64,000 nt of DNA from Paracoccus amoyensis. GTDB lineage: Bacteria > Pseudomonadota > Alphaproteobacteria > Rhodobacterales > Rhodobacteraceae. Numbering within the stretch: the stretch's first letter is position 1; every line of letters begins with the position of its first letter. A program made the position numbers and the translations under genes. The DNA is taken from the NCBI RefSeq assembly GCF_014490725.1, contig NZ_JACOQL010000002.1:620001-684000 (forward strand), written 5' to 3'. The notes beneath the pieces were generated by a model. It was given only the letters and a program-made list of their open reading frames with translations. It was not told where the DNA came from and ran no database searches. Positions 9,094 through 17,904 of the stretch are shown here, one piece after another.

Positions 9094-9119
9094 CGTTCTG
9101 GCCTTGGCTGTGGATGGGT

Positions 9120-9938
9120 CTATCGGCTCAGCTTTGCGTGAACCTCTTCCAGATCAACTTCGGCTTTGGGCATTTTGTTGTCTGGGTCGTCGAAATCGTA
9201 ATGGAACAGGCGGAAGTCGTCTTTGTAGATTTCCCACATCAAGTGGCGCGACAGGTCGTCAAAGTAGTCGCTGACCTTGTGCGCGCGCTTTGGTCCGTGG
9301 CCTTCGGATTCGTTGAACCGGGGAACCTGTGCCAGATCGACTCTGACCGGCGTTTCCAGATCGTCCAGCACATGCGCCATGCCATGGTTGAATTTTTCGG
9401 TAAAGAAAATCTTGTCATATCGGCCGCCATTCACGATGAAGGTCGCGATATGGCCGGACATGGCTGACCAGTGAATGTCCGGCTCCATCGGGCGGCGCCA
9501 GCGGATGGTGTCGCGGGCAAACAGCAGAAAGCGGCGAAAGCTTGCAACCTGATCAAAGTCGAAACCATTCTCGGGGCTGCCCACATCCACGCCGTATCGT
9601 TGCATCAGTTGCGGGACCAGATTTCCGCGATAGCGTTTGCCGTTTCGCTGAATACCAGCGATCTTGTCAAAAAATGATGACAGGATACGGGCATAGGGGT
9701 TGCGCACGCAGGTAAACGTCGGTGCCGCGTGAGTGCGGACAGCATTTTCGATCGGCGACTGGCTTTGTTCCTGCGACCACTTGTGCAGGCCATCTTTGGA
9801 GTCGTGAATATCGCCGTCAAAAAAGCGGCCGTGATCGGAATAGAACATGATCTGACCGATGGTCGAACACGCGCATTTGGGCACGACCCGATAGATCATG
9901 CTTTGGCTTTCAGTCATCCAGACGCCGGGAAAACCCAT
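9120..9938 (-). CDS. Sulfotransferase family 2 protein
   Basis: A 272-residue PAPS-dependent sulfotransferase resembling carbohydrate sulfotransferases. The 5'-phosphosulfate-binding loop is PKCACSTIGQIMF near residue 20 and the 3'-phosphate site is RNPYARILSSFFDKI near residue 80. The C-terminal part has the family's FTEKFNHGM and DYFDDLSRHLMWEIYKDDF segments, where a tyrosine-rich helix closes the fold. There is no signal peptide or membrane segment, so it is probably cytoplasmic, acting on a sugar or lipid-linked precursor. It is divergent from a GT14 glycosyltransferase 118 bases away, which suggests a common glycan. The acceptor is unknown. The start ATG 9938 has AGGAG upstream; ATG 9917 is an alternative. 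Confidence 0.82.
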   Translation of the reverse strand: MGFPGVWMTESQSMIYRVVPKCACSTIGQIMFYSDHGRFFDGDIHDSKDGLHKWSQEQSQSPIENAVRTHAAPTFTCVRNPYARILSSFFDKIAGIQRNGKRYRGNLVPQLMQRYGVDVGSPENGFDFDQVASFRRFLLFARDTIRWRRPMEPDIHWSAMSGHIATFIVNGGRYDKIFFTEKFNHGMAHVLDDLETPVRVDLAQVPRFNESEGHGPKRAHKVSDYFDDLSRHLMWEIYKDDFRLFHYDFDDPDNKMPKAEVDLEEVHAKLSR

Positions 9939-10056
9939 TCAAATGCGCTCCTGTAGATTGGCGATACGTGATGTTTGCCCGCCCGCCAAAAATTGTTACA
10001 GACAGAAAGCAAAAGCTCGGCGATATTTCAATGTTTTCGTCGCCTAACCTGCCGAG

Positions 10057-11646
10057 ATGTATACCTATATGACGCGCATCGCCTTTATCCTTCTGGCACA
10101 CAAGGACCCGCATGGGGTGATCGATCAGGCTGAACGCCTGACAGCGGCAGGAGATTACGTTACCATCCACTACGATCAACGCGCCTCGGATGAGGATTAC
10201 AGGCAGATCAGGGACGCGCTGGCTGCCAACCCGGCAGTGGCGTTTGCCAAGCGGCGCTATAGATGTGGCTGGGGTGAATGGTCGCTGGTCGCAGCCTCGT
10301 TGGCTGCCGTGCGTCATGCTGAGCAACGTTTTCCGCTGGCGACGCATTTTTACATGCTGTCTGGTGACTGCATGCCGATCAAATCGGCTGAATATACGCG
10401 CATGTTTCTGGAAAGCGACGACTGCGACTATATTGAGGCCGTCGATTTTGACGAAGGCAACTGGATCAAGACGGGATTGCGGGAAGAGCGTCTGATCTAT
10501 CGTCACTGGTTCAACGAACGAACACAGACGCGGGCGTTCTATCTGAGCCTGAAGCTGCAAAAACGGCTGCGTCTGACGCGCCCGACGCCCCATGGTTTGC
10601 AAATGATGATCGGGTCGCAATGGTGGTGCCTGCGCCGCCAGACGGTTGAAGCCGTTTTGGCGCTGATTGACCAGCGCCCCGATCTGATCCGGTTCTTTCG
10701 CACCACATGGATCCCGGACGAGACGTTTTTTCAGACGCTGGTAATGCATCTGGTGCCCAAAACCGAAGTCCGCAGGCGGTCGCCGACCTTCCTGATGTTC
10801 ACCGATTATGGGATGCCGGTGACGTTTTATAACGATCACTACGATTTGCTGTTGCGGCAGGATTATCTGTTTGCCCGCAAGATCAGCCCTGCGGCGTTGG
10901 AGTTGCGTGAACGACTGGGCGCGGTCTGGCAGGCCTCGGGGGTCAGCTTTGCGATTTCGAACGAAGGGCCGCGTCTGTTCCGTTTCCTGACCGAACGGGG
11001 GCGCGTAGGCCGACGGTTCGCCCCGCGTTTCTGGGAAACGGATCGCGGCTTGCAGTGTGAAAACGTCATCGGGCTGATCGTGGCGAAAAAGTGGCATGTC
11101 GCCAAGCGGTTGACGGCGCGGATCAGGGCGCTGACCGCGATCCCGACGGTGGATTACCTGTTCAATGAATTAAACGCTGAACTGCCCGATCTGGGCGGTA
11201 TCGCGTCATCTGTCGCCCAACGCGACAGGCACCGCCGCGCCCTGGTCAAATTGTTGTTCGAGGAATTCGAGGCAGAACAACTTATCATGTGCGTCGACCC
11301 TTCGGCGTTGCCGTTGATTTCCGATTTCGCCGGGGAACGGTCGCGTGCACGCATTCTGTTCATCGATACCGATTTTGGCGAAAAATACCTGCGCGGGCAC
11401 ATGAAGCGGATCGGGGTGGCCGGGGATGGCACACCGGATGAGGTGGTCGAACGCCTGCTGCCGATCGTCCGCGGTGATCTGCAGCACGAGGCCGAACGCC
11501 TGCGCGATATGGGTTTCCCACATTTCGAAGTGATCTCTGAACAAGCCGGGACTGCGATCAATGCAGCCGCGATTGCGCGCTTTCTGGAAGTCTCGGATGA
11601 AATCGCGCAAGATCTGGCGGCAACACCGCATTTGTTCAGCGACTAA
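10057..11646 (+). CDS. GT14 core-2/I-branching-type glycosyltransferase
   Basis: A 529-residue protein whose first about 300 residues match the core-2/I-branching beta-1,6-N-acetylglucosaminyltransferase fold (GT14): MTRIAFILLAHKDP, the VTIHYDQRA segment, the FAKRRYRCGWGEWSLVAASL block, LSGDCMPIK and WIPDETFFQTLVM with the likely catalytic acid. The remaining about 200 residues form a second region of the kind seen in alphaproteobacterial members (DUF5927/5928-type), function unknown to me. Probably adds a sugar branch to an exported polysaccharide or glycoprotein; the neighbouring divergent sulfotransferase may decorate the same glycan. The start could be 10057 or, four codons later, 10069. 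The HIT gene follows after seven bases, so it may be cotranscribed. Confidence 0.8.
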   Translation: MYTYMTRIAFILLAHKDPHGVIDQAERLTAAGDYVTIHYDQRASDEDYRQIRDALAANPAVAFAKRRYRCGWGEWSLVAASLAAVRHAEQRFPLATHFYMLSGDCMPIKSAEYTRMFLESDDCDYIEAVDFDEGNWIKTGLREERLIYRHWFNERTQTRAFYLSLKLQKRLRLTRPTPHGLQMMIGSQWWCLRRQTVEAVLALIDQRPDLIRFFRTTWIPDETFFQTLVMHLVPKTEVRRRSPTFLMFTDYGMPVTFYNDHYDLLLRQDYLFARKISPAALELRERLGAVWQASGVSFAISNEGPRLFRFLTERGRVGRRFAPRFWETDRGLQCENVIGLIVAKKWHVAKRLTARIRALTAIPTVDYLFNELNAELPDLGGIASSVAQRDRHRRALVKLLFEEFEAEQLIMCVDPSALPLISDFAGERSRARILFIDTDFGEKYLRGHMKRIGVAGDGTPDEVVERLLPIVRGDLQHEAERLRDMGFPHFEVISEQAGTAINAAAIARFLEVSDEIAQDLAATPHLFSD

Positions 11647-11653
11647 CAGGGAT

Positions 11654-12040
11654 ATGCCGATGGCCTACCAGTATGATGACAACAACATCTTCGCCAGGAT
11701 CCTGCGCGGGGAAATTCCGAACGATACCGTCGCCGAAAATGACTATGCGTTGGCTTTTCGCGATATCGCGCCCAAGGCACCCACGCATGTGCTGGTGATC
11801 CCCAAGGGCAAATATGTCAGCTTTGACGACTTCGCCGCCAACGCCTCCGAGGCCGAAATCATGGGTTTCATGCGCCTTTCCGCGCAGGTCGCCAAGGCCG
11901 AAGGGGTGTCGCTGGAAGGTGGCAACGGATTCCGCGCCATTACCAATGCCGGCAGCGATGGTGTCCAAGAGGTTCCGCATTTCCATCTGCACATCATGGG
12001 TGGCCGGAATATGGGGCCGATGCTGGCGACGGGCGGTTAA
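11654..12040 (+). CDS. HIT family (HINT-like) protein
   Basis: A 128-residue histidine-triad nucleotide hydrolase of the HINT type, acting on nucleoside phosphoramidates or adenylated amino acids. The N-terminal DNNIFARILRGEIPNDTVAE and the HVLVIPKGKYVSFDDF segment are standard, and the triad HFHLHIMGG occupies residues 109-117. A CAGGG ribosome binding site lies before ATG 11654; ATG 11660 is two codons on. The gene is the last functional one before about 440 bases of mostly decayed sequence. Confidence 0.93.
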   Translation: MPMAYQYDDNNIFARILRGEIPNDTVAENDYALAFRDIAPKAPTHVLVIPKGKYVSFDDFAANASEAEIMGFMRLSAQVAKAEGVSLEGGNGFRAITNAGSDGVQEVPHFHLHIMGGRNMGPMLATGG

Positions 12041-12162
12041 GCCGCCAATGCATCGCTGAGTTTGCTTGGGCGCCGCCGCGAAAGCTGGCTGCGCCTTATC
12101 CTTTGTCGGAACAGCTTTGAGGCCGGTTGCTTTGACGTTCGCAGGTTTTAAACGAATTATAA

Positions 12163-12181
12163 TATGTTATATCATAACATA
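12163..12181. promoter_or_regulatory. Zur-type operator palindrome
   Basis: TATGTTAT-ATC-ATAACATA is a perfect eight-base inverted repeat around a three-base centre. It matches the Zur consensus core TGTTATANTATAACA at all but one position. The flanks ACGAATT (12152-12158) and AATTCGT (12181-12187) also form an inverted pair. It stands directly before a decayed zinT, a known Zur target in other bacteria, which independently supports the call. In an otherwise GC-rich region the AT-rich site is conspicuous. Confidence 0.72.
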
Positions 12182-12189
12182 ATTCGTAT

Positions 12190-12452
12190 GGACACTCTCA
12201 TGCCTACGACCCTAAGCATCATGATGAGGACATCCAGAAAGGCTATTTCAATGATCGTCAGGTCGCCGCACGCGGTCTGAGCGACTGGCAGGGAGAATGG
12301 AGTCGGTCTATCCCTTGCTCATGGACGGAACGCTGGACGCTGTCATGGCCGACAAGGCAGCACAGGGCGAAAAAACCGCCGACGAATATCGCACCTACTA
12401 TCCCGCATCGCCACGTACAGCAGACATCGTGGCGAAGATGATGGCGCCCTAA
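12190..12452 (+). pseudogene. zinT: zinT (zinc-binding periplasmic protein) remnant
   Basis: Decayed gene for ZinT, a periplasmic zinc-scavenging protein. Frame one (12190 on) reads GHSHAYDPKHHDEDIQKGYF and NDRQVAARGLSDWQGEW, matching the histidine-rich N terminus and the LSDWxGxWQSVYPLL motif. After a one-base loss near 12300 the next frame continues SVYPLLMDGTLDAVMADKAA and KTADEYRTYY, then jumps to PASPRTADIVAKMMAP and TAA, which resembles the extreme C terminus of ZinT (WPTYYP...EEVVEEMM). More than 100 central residues are therefore missing, apparently fused at a tyrosine-tyrosine repeat, and the signal peptide is absent. Three separate lesions make function very unlikely. The adjoining stretch 12041-12162 shows nothing recognisable. 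Confidence 0.72.
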
Positions 12453-12480
12453 ATCCAACAGGAATGATGGCGCGGGATTG

Positions 12481-13404
12481 TCAGGCCCGCGTCAGTTCGA
12501 CGAACACATCCTCAAGATCGGGCTGTTCGCTGGCGACATCCAAAATAGGCACATCCGCGCCGCGCAGGGCGTCCAGCAACTGATCGGCGCGGATCAGTGT
12601 GGGCGCATAGCTGATTGCCAGCCGCCCGTCCTCGCGCCATTCCGGTCTTGCCCCCGGTGGCAATGCAGGCAGGTCGCGGCGGCCATCGGTATCCAGAATC
12701 AGCGTCTTGGCGTCCTTGCCGGTCAGCAATTCCTGTGTCGGCTTGCGCACGACCAATTCGCCATGGTTGATAATGGCGATTTCGTCGCACATCTGTTCGG
12801 CCTCCTCCAGATAATGCGTGGTCAGGATGATCGTCATGCCGGCCTGATTCAGCTTGCGGACATTTTGCCACAGCATTTCGCGCAGCGTGATATCGACACC
12901 CGCCGTCGGTTCGTCCAGCACAAGGATCTGTGGGCGATGCACCAATGCCTTGGCCAGAAGCAACCGCCGCTTCATCCCGCCTGACAGGCTGCGGGCATAG
13001 GCGTTGGCCTGATCGGTCAGGCCCACCAGCTCCAGCAGCTCGTCTGTCCAGCGCTCGGACTTTGGCACGCCGTAAAGGCCTGCCTGCACCTCAAGACTGG
13101 CGCGAGGGGTGAAAAACGGGTCCATGTTCAACTCTTGCGGCATGACGCCGATGGCCGCACGCGACTGACGCGGGTTCACGTCCTGATCGAAGCCCCAGAT
13201 CACCACGTTGCCAGCGGTCTTGTTGACCAGACCCGCCAGAATGTTGATCGTGGTCGATTTGCCCGCCCCGTTTGGACCAAGCAGGCCAAAGATGCTGCCC
13301 GCCGGGATCGCCAGATCGATTCCCTTCAGCGCCTCTTTGGCAGGTGCGCGGCCTTGGGCGGCATAGGTCTTGCGCAATCCGGTGATTTCGATGGCATTTG
13401 ACAT
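12481..13404 (-). CDS. ABC transporter ATP-binding protein
   Basis: A 307-residue ATPase of the ABC-2/DrrA type. Walker A is GPNGAGKST, the signature is SLSGGMKRR, Walker [13 protein letters not shown] and the switch histidine lies in [10 protein letters not shown]. The C-terminal about 80 residues are the extension typical of ABC-2 exporters. These enzymes pair with a separate ABC-2 permease, but none is adjacent here: the neighbours are the zinT remnant and an unrelated gene on the other strand, so it is an orphan within this window. Substrate unknown. The ATG at 13404 follows AAGGATAAAGAAC. Confidence 0.9.
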   Translation of the reverse strand: MSNAIEITGLRKTYAAQGRAPAKEALKGIDLAIPAGSIFGLLGPNGAGKSTTINILAGLVNKTAGNVVIWGFDQDVNPRQSRAAIGVMPQELNMDPFFTPRASLEVQAGLYGVPKSERWTDELLELVGLTDQANAYARSLSGGMKRRLLLAKALVHRPQILVLDEPTAGVDITLREMLWQNVRKLNQAGMTIILTTHYLEEAEQMCDEIAIINHGELVVRKPTQELLTGKDAKTLILDTDGRRDLPALPPGARPEWREDGRLAISYAPTLIRADQLLDALRGADVPILDVASEQPDLEDVFVELTRA

Positions 13405-13496
13405 GGTTCTTTATCCTTGCAGAGCTTGCGAAGGCAGGCTGCGCTGCGATAATGGGGTTAGACCAGAACATGCCCGCCGCGACAAGAAGGCCAGCC

Positions 13497-13742
13497 ATGA
13501 CCCATATCGAAGTGCCAGAAAACCCGCTGTCGACCAATCAAACCGTCAGCGAACTGAATATGCCCGCGCCGGAAACAGTGACGGTGACCAGTTGGAAAGT
13601 TGCTTGTGACGGCGATGAAACCGCCGGTCTGGGCCATCCGCGTGTCTGGCTGGCGATTTCGCCCGATACCGGCTTCGTCGATTGCGGCTATTGCGACAAG
13701 CGCTTTGTGATCGACCGCGATCACGCGCATGACGATCATTGA
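13497..13742 (+). CDS. zf-CHCC zinc-finger domain protein
   Basis: An 81-residue protein with a C-terminal zf-CHCC domain (PF10276): GHPRVWLAI then [12 protein letters not shown], in which one histidine and two cysteines (plus an upstream cysteine in VACDGD) would bind zinc. The domain is shared with the NDUFS6 accessory subunit of mitochondrial complex I and many alphaproteobacterial small proteins. A role in complex I assembly is possible but not shown by context. The start [10 protein letters not shown] at 13497 is chosen over longer frames running back into the ABC gene's leader. Confidence 0.82.
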   Translation: MTHIEVPENPLSTNQTVSELNMPAPETVTVTSWKVACDGDETAGLGHPRVWLAISPDTGFVDCGYCDKRFVIDRDHAHDDH

Positions 13743-13927
13743 TCTGAATTCCCCCGGGAACTGAACTGCGCGAATCGGCTGGCATCCTTGTCGGCCGTTT
13801 TGATTTTGCCCGTTTTGGATTCTGGCCGCTTTGGATTCTGGCGGGGCGATCATTTGGACCTGATCACCCTTTGCCCCCGGCGGCGGTTTCTGCCAAACAG
13901 GGGCGACAGCGTGAAAGGACCCTCATC

Positions 13928-16717
13928 ATGAGCTTTGGCAAAGGCGCGCGCCTGCATCTGATTGATGGCTCTGCGTATATCTTCCGGGCCTATCACGCCC
14001 TGCCGCCCTTGACGCGGAAATCGGACGGCCTGCCGGTTGGCGCGGTGGCCGGGTTCAGCAACATGCTGTGGAAATATATTCTCGACCAGCAGGGCAGCGA
14101 GGCGCCGACCCATGTGGCGGTGATCTTTGACCATTCCTCCAAGACATTTCGCAATGCCATCTATCCCGAATACAAGGCCAATCGCCCTGACCTGCCGGAG
14201 GATCTGCAGCCCCAATTCCCGCTGACCCGCGATGCGACCCGCGCCTTCAACATCGCCTGCATCGAAACCGAAGGGTATGAGGCCGATGACATCATCGCAG
14301 CGCTTGCCTGCAAAGCCCGTGATGCGGGTGGCCAAGTGACGATTGTCAGCAGCGACAAGGATTTGATGCAGTTGATCGGCAACGGCGTGACCATGCTGGA
14401 CCCGATGAAGAACAAGCTGATCGGCCCGGATGAGGTGATCGAAAAATTCGGCGTCGGCCCGGATCGTGTGGTGGACGTGCAGGCGCTTGCGGGTGATTCC
14501 GTTGACAACGTGCCGGGTGCGCCGGGCATTGGCATCAAGACCGCCGCGCAACTGATCAACGAATATGGCGATCTGGAAACGCTGCTGGCGCGGGCCGGGG
14601 AAATCAAGCAACCCAAGCGTCGCCAAACTCTGATCGACAATGCCGAGCAGATTCGTATCTCGAAGCGCTTGGTGGAATTGGATTGCGATACGCCGCTGGA
14701 TTTCACGCTGGAAAGCCTTGAGGTGAAGGAGCCAGAAGCAGAGGCATTGCTGAAATTCCTGTCCGAGATGGAATTCCGCACGCTGACCAATCGGGTTGCT
14801 GAAAAACTGGGGGCAGAGGCTCCGGCAGTCGTTTCGGCTCCGCCATCAGATGCGCCTGCGGCCCCTGAACAGCCCGGGATCGACACCAGCCTGTATCAGA
14901 ACACCACGGATCGCGCCGCGCTGGATCAGTGGATCGCGGATATTCGTAACATCGGCTATGTCGCGATCGACACCGAAACCACCAGCCTTGATGAAATGCA
15001 GGCGGAACTGGTTGGGATTTCGCTGTCAACCGCGCCCGGCATGGCGACCTATATCCCCGTCGGTCATGTCGCGGGTGGCGACGATCTGTTCGGCCAAACG
15101 CAGCGCGTTGATGGCCAGATGGACCTGGCCGAGGTTCTGGCCGCGCTGAAACCCGTTCTGGAAGATCCGGCGATCCTGAAGATCGGGCAGAACCTGAAAT
15201 ACGACTGGAAGATTCTGGCGCGACACGGCATCACAATGGCGCCCATCGCCGATACCATGCTGATGTCTTATGCGTTGAATGCGGGCACCCATAACCACGG
15301 CATGGATGAATTGGCCGAGCGTTACCTGGGCCACAAAACGATTCCGATCAAGGATCTGATCGGCAGTGGCAAATCGCAGATCAATTTCGGGCAGGTGTCG
15401 CTGGACAAGGCCGGTCGCTATGCCGCCGAAGATGCCGATGTGACGCTACGCCTGTATCAGCATTTCGCGCCGATGCTGCCGACAGAACGGGTCACGACGG
15501 TTTATCAGACGCTTGAACGTCCCATGGTGCCGGTTCTGGGCCAGATGGAGATGTCGGGCATCCGCATTGATGGCGATACGCTGAAACGCATGTCCAACGC
15601 ATTTGCGCAAAAGATGGCGCAGCTTGAGGATGAGATTTACGAGCTTGCGGGCGAAAAATTCAACGTCGGCAGCCCCAAGCAGTTGGGCGAGATCCTGTTC
15701 GAAAAGATGGGCATGGCGGGCGGCAAGCAGGGCAAGACCGGGGCCTTTTCCACCAGCGCCGACGTGCTGGAAGATCTGGCTGTTGAACATGATCTGCCCG
15801 CGCGTGTGTTGGACTGGCGACAGATCGCCAAGCTGAAATCAACCTATACCGATGCGCTGCCGACCTATGTGAACCCCGATACCGGGCGCGTCCATACCAG
15901 CTATTCCATTGCGGGCGCACAAACCGGGCGTCTGGCATCAACCGATCCGAACCTGCAAAACATCCCCGTTCGCAGCGAAGAGGGCCGCCGCATCCGCGAG
16001 GCCTTTGTGGCGACGCCGGGGCACAAGCTGGTCAGTCTGGATTACAGCCAGATCGAGCTGCGCATTCTGGCCCATGTCGCCGATATTCCGGCGCTGAAAC
16101 AGGCGTTTCGCGATGGCGTCGATATTCACGCCATGACCGCCAGCCAGATGTTCAACGTGCCCGTCGAAGGTATGGACCCGATGATCCGCCGTCAGGCCAA
16201 GGCCATCAATTTCGGCGTCATCTACGGCATCTCGGGCTTTGGGCTGTCGCGAAACCTGCGTATCCCGAGGGCCGAGGCTCAGGCGTTTATCGACACCTAT
16301 TTCCAGCGCTTCCCGGAAATCCGCGCCTATATGGACAGAACGGTCGAGGATGCAAAGCGCGATGGCTCTGTGCGAACATTGTTTGGTCGCCGCATCAATA
16401 CGCCAGGGATCAATCAAAGCGGCCCCGCCGCCGGGGGTGCCCGCCGCGCCGCGATCAACGCCCCCATTCAGGGGGCGGCGGCCGATATCATTCGCCGCGC
16501 CATGATCCGCATGCCTGACGCGATCGCCCATCTGCCGGCAAAGATGCTGTTGCAGGTCCATGATGAACTGGTCTTCGAGGTCGAAGATGGGGCGGTTGAC
16601 GACTTGATCAACGTTGCCCGTGACGTGATGGAAAACGCAGCCGAGCCTGCGGTGAAACTGTCGGTTCCGCTGGTCGTCGATGCGGGGCAGGGCATGAACT
16701 GGGCCGAGGCGCATTGA
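13928..16717 (+). CDS. polA: DNA polymerase I
   Basis: Repair and lagging-strand polymerase of 929 residues with three domains: 5'-3' exonuclease (about 1-290, LIDGSAYIFRAYHA start and SSDKDLMQL), 3'-5' exonuclease (about 320-510, with AIDTETTSLD and the YAAEDADVTLRL segment that keeps the exonuclease acidic residues) and polymerase (about 540-929, with LDYSQIELRILAHV, RRQAKAINFGVIYG and LLQVHDELVFE). The proofreading acids appear to be retained. The ATG at 13928 follows AAAGGACCCTCATC. A bidirectional terminator lies downstream. Confidence 0.97.
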   Translation: MSFGKGARLHLIDGSAYIFRAYHALPPLTRKSDGLPVGAVAGFSNMLWKYILDQQGSEAPTHVAVIFDHSSKTFRNAIYPEYKANRPDLPEDLQPQFPLTRDATRAFNIACIETEGYEADDIIAALACKARDAGGQVTIVSSDKDLMQLIGNGVTMLDPMKNKLIGPDEVIEKFGVGPDRVVDVQALAGDSVDNVPGAPGIGIKTAAQLINEYGDLETLLARAGEIKQPKRRQTLIDNAEQIRISKRLVELDCDTPLDFTLESLEVKEPEAEALLKFLSEMEFRTLTNRVAEKLGAEAPAVVSAPPSDAPAAPEQPGIDTSLYQNTTDRAALDQWIADIRNIGYVAIDTETTSLDEMQAELVGISLSTAPGMATYIPVGHVAGGDDLFGQTQRVDGQMDLAEVLAALKPVLEDPAILKIGQNLKYDWKILARHGITMAPIADTMLMSYALNAGTHNHGMDELAERYLGHKTIPIKDLIGSGKSQINFGQVSLDKAGRYAAEDADVTLRLYQHFAPMLPTERVTTVYQTLERPMVPVLGQMEMSGIRIDGDTLKRMSNAFAQKMAQLEDEIYELAGEKFNVGSPKQLGEILFEKMGMAGGKQGKTGAFSTSADVLEDLAVEHDLPARVLDWRQIAKLKSTYTDALPTYVNPDTGRVHTSYSIAGAQTGRLASTDPNLQNIPVRSEEGRRIREAFVATPGHKLVSLDYSQIELRILAHVADIPALKQAFRDGVDIHAMTASQMFNVPVEGMDPMIRRQAKAINFGVIYGISGFGLSRNLRIPRAEAQAFIDTYFQRFPEIRAYMDRTVEDAKRDGSVRTLFGRRINTPGINQSGPAAGGARRAAINAPIQGAAADIIRRAMIRMPDAIAHLPAKMLLQVHDELVFEVEDGAVDDLINVARDVMENAAEPAVKLSVPLVVDAGQGMNWAEAH

Positions 16718-16864
16718 GGCCCACCCTCTTCATCCGTGGCAGATTGACGAGCGATGCGCGGCGGCCTCGGTCCATCTGGTCGTGGCCGAAAGCGATTGCG
16801 TCAGCGTCATCCGTGCGGCCAAGGGCATGCACCGATGAAAGCGATGACGATCTGTGACTAAAAA

Positions 16865-16896
16865 GGGCCGCATCACGCGGCCCGTTTGATTTTTCG
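16865..16896. terminator. Bidirectional terminator between polA and the usp gene
   Basis: GGGCCGC-ATCAC-GCGGCCC at 16865-16883. On the plus strand it is followed by a T-rich tail, and on the minus strand by TTTTTA, so it can stop both convergent genes. The 147 bases between the polA stop and this hairpin hold no recognisable gene. Confidence 0.85.
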
Positions 16897-16904
16897 TTGG
16901 TTGG

Positions 16905-17744
16905 TCAACGCGCCATAAAGACAGGAACCTTTGCCTTCTCAAGCATGCTGCGTGTCGCGCCGCCAAGAATCGCTTCGCGAAAACGCGAATGGCCGTAAGC
17001 ACCCATCACGATCAGTTCGGCATCTATGTCGATAGCGCGGCGGTTGATCTGATCGCTGATGGTGGGTTCAGTCCGGGCAATGATCGCGACTTCTGTCTTG
17101 ACGCCATGGCGGGTCAGCAGGCGGGCCAAAGCCGCGCCCGGATCATTCCCTTCGACTCCGCTGCGTCTTGGATCAATCACGGTGATTTCCACCAGTTCGG
17201 CTTGCCGCAGCAAGGGAATGGCGCGGCGGACGGCTGTCATCGCCTCGGATGATTGGTTCCAGGCGATCAGGATACGCTTGGCCGGTTCCTGCGACACCTT
17301 GGCATCGGGCAGGACCAGCACCGGACAGCCGCCTTCGAACATGGCCGCTTCGGTGATGGCTTCGGCATCCCCGGTCGCGGTCTGACCGTAGGGTTGCGAC
17401 AGGATGGTCAGGTCGGAATAGCGCGCGCGCATGCCGACAAGGTTGGTGACCCCCCCGATCTGAGCCACCGCCGATTCGACTGACCAGCACAGGTCCGCTT
17501 TGGGCCCCAATTCCTGTCGGACTTTCTGTTCAAGCTCTTGCGCCTCATCGACGGCGGTATCCATCGCCTCTTGAAAGACATAGGGCGTGCCGCCGGGGAA
17601 GTAATATCCGGTCTGGCTGTGATCGACCCCAAGGCACAATACGCTGAGATGCCCGTTTTCGCGCCGTGTCAAAGCGCCCACGTTTTCCAGAACCGACAAT
17701 TGCCGCAGATCGGACAGGACGGTCAGGATGCTTTTATAGGCCAT
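16905..17744 (-). CDS. Universal stress protein, tandem UspA domains
   Basis: A 279-residue cytoplasmic protein with two UspA-type halves. The first (about 1-145) lacks a clear nucleotide motif. The second (about 160-279) has ILIAWNQSSEA and the ATP-binding pattern G-x2-G-x9-G(S/T) as GAYGHSRFREAILGGATRS. Such proteins help cells survive starvation and oxidative or redox stress. The start at 17744 (MAYKSILTVLSDL) has AGGAGGCTGTC upstream; a longer frame to 17807 is open but unneeded. Confidence 0.92.
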   Translation of the reverse strand: MAYKSILTVLSDLRQLSVLENVGALTRRENGHLSVLCLGVDHSQTGYYFPGGTPYVFQEAMDTAVDEAQELEQKVRQELGPKADLCWSVESAVAQIGGVTNLVGMRARYSDLTILSQPYGQTATGDAEAITEAAMFEGGCPVLVLPDAKVSQEPAKRILIAWNQSSEAMTAVRRAIPLLRQAELVEITVIDPRRSGVEGNDPGAALARLLTRHGVKTEVAIIARTEPTISDQINRRAIDIDAELIVMGAYGHSRFREAILGGATRSMLEKAKVPVFMAR

Positions 17745-17904
17745 GACAGCCTCCTTCATGCTGGGCGTCAGTCCCGTGACGGGACTGATCCAATGCCCCC
17801 ATACCAACAGGAAAGCACGAATCGGGCCAAGGTCAAAGCGTCACACTGTCGCGCCAATCAAAAAACCGGCATGATCAAGAAATTAGCGGCGTTTCGTCGC
17901 AGCG

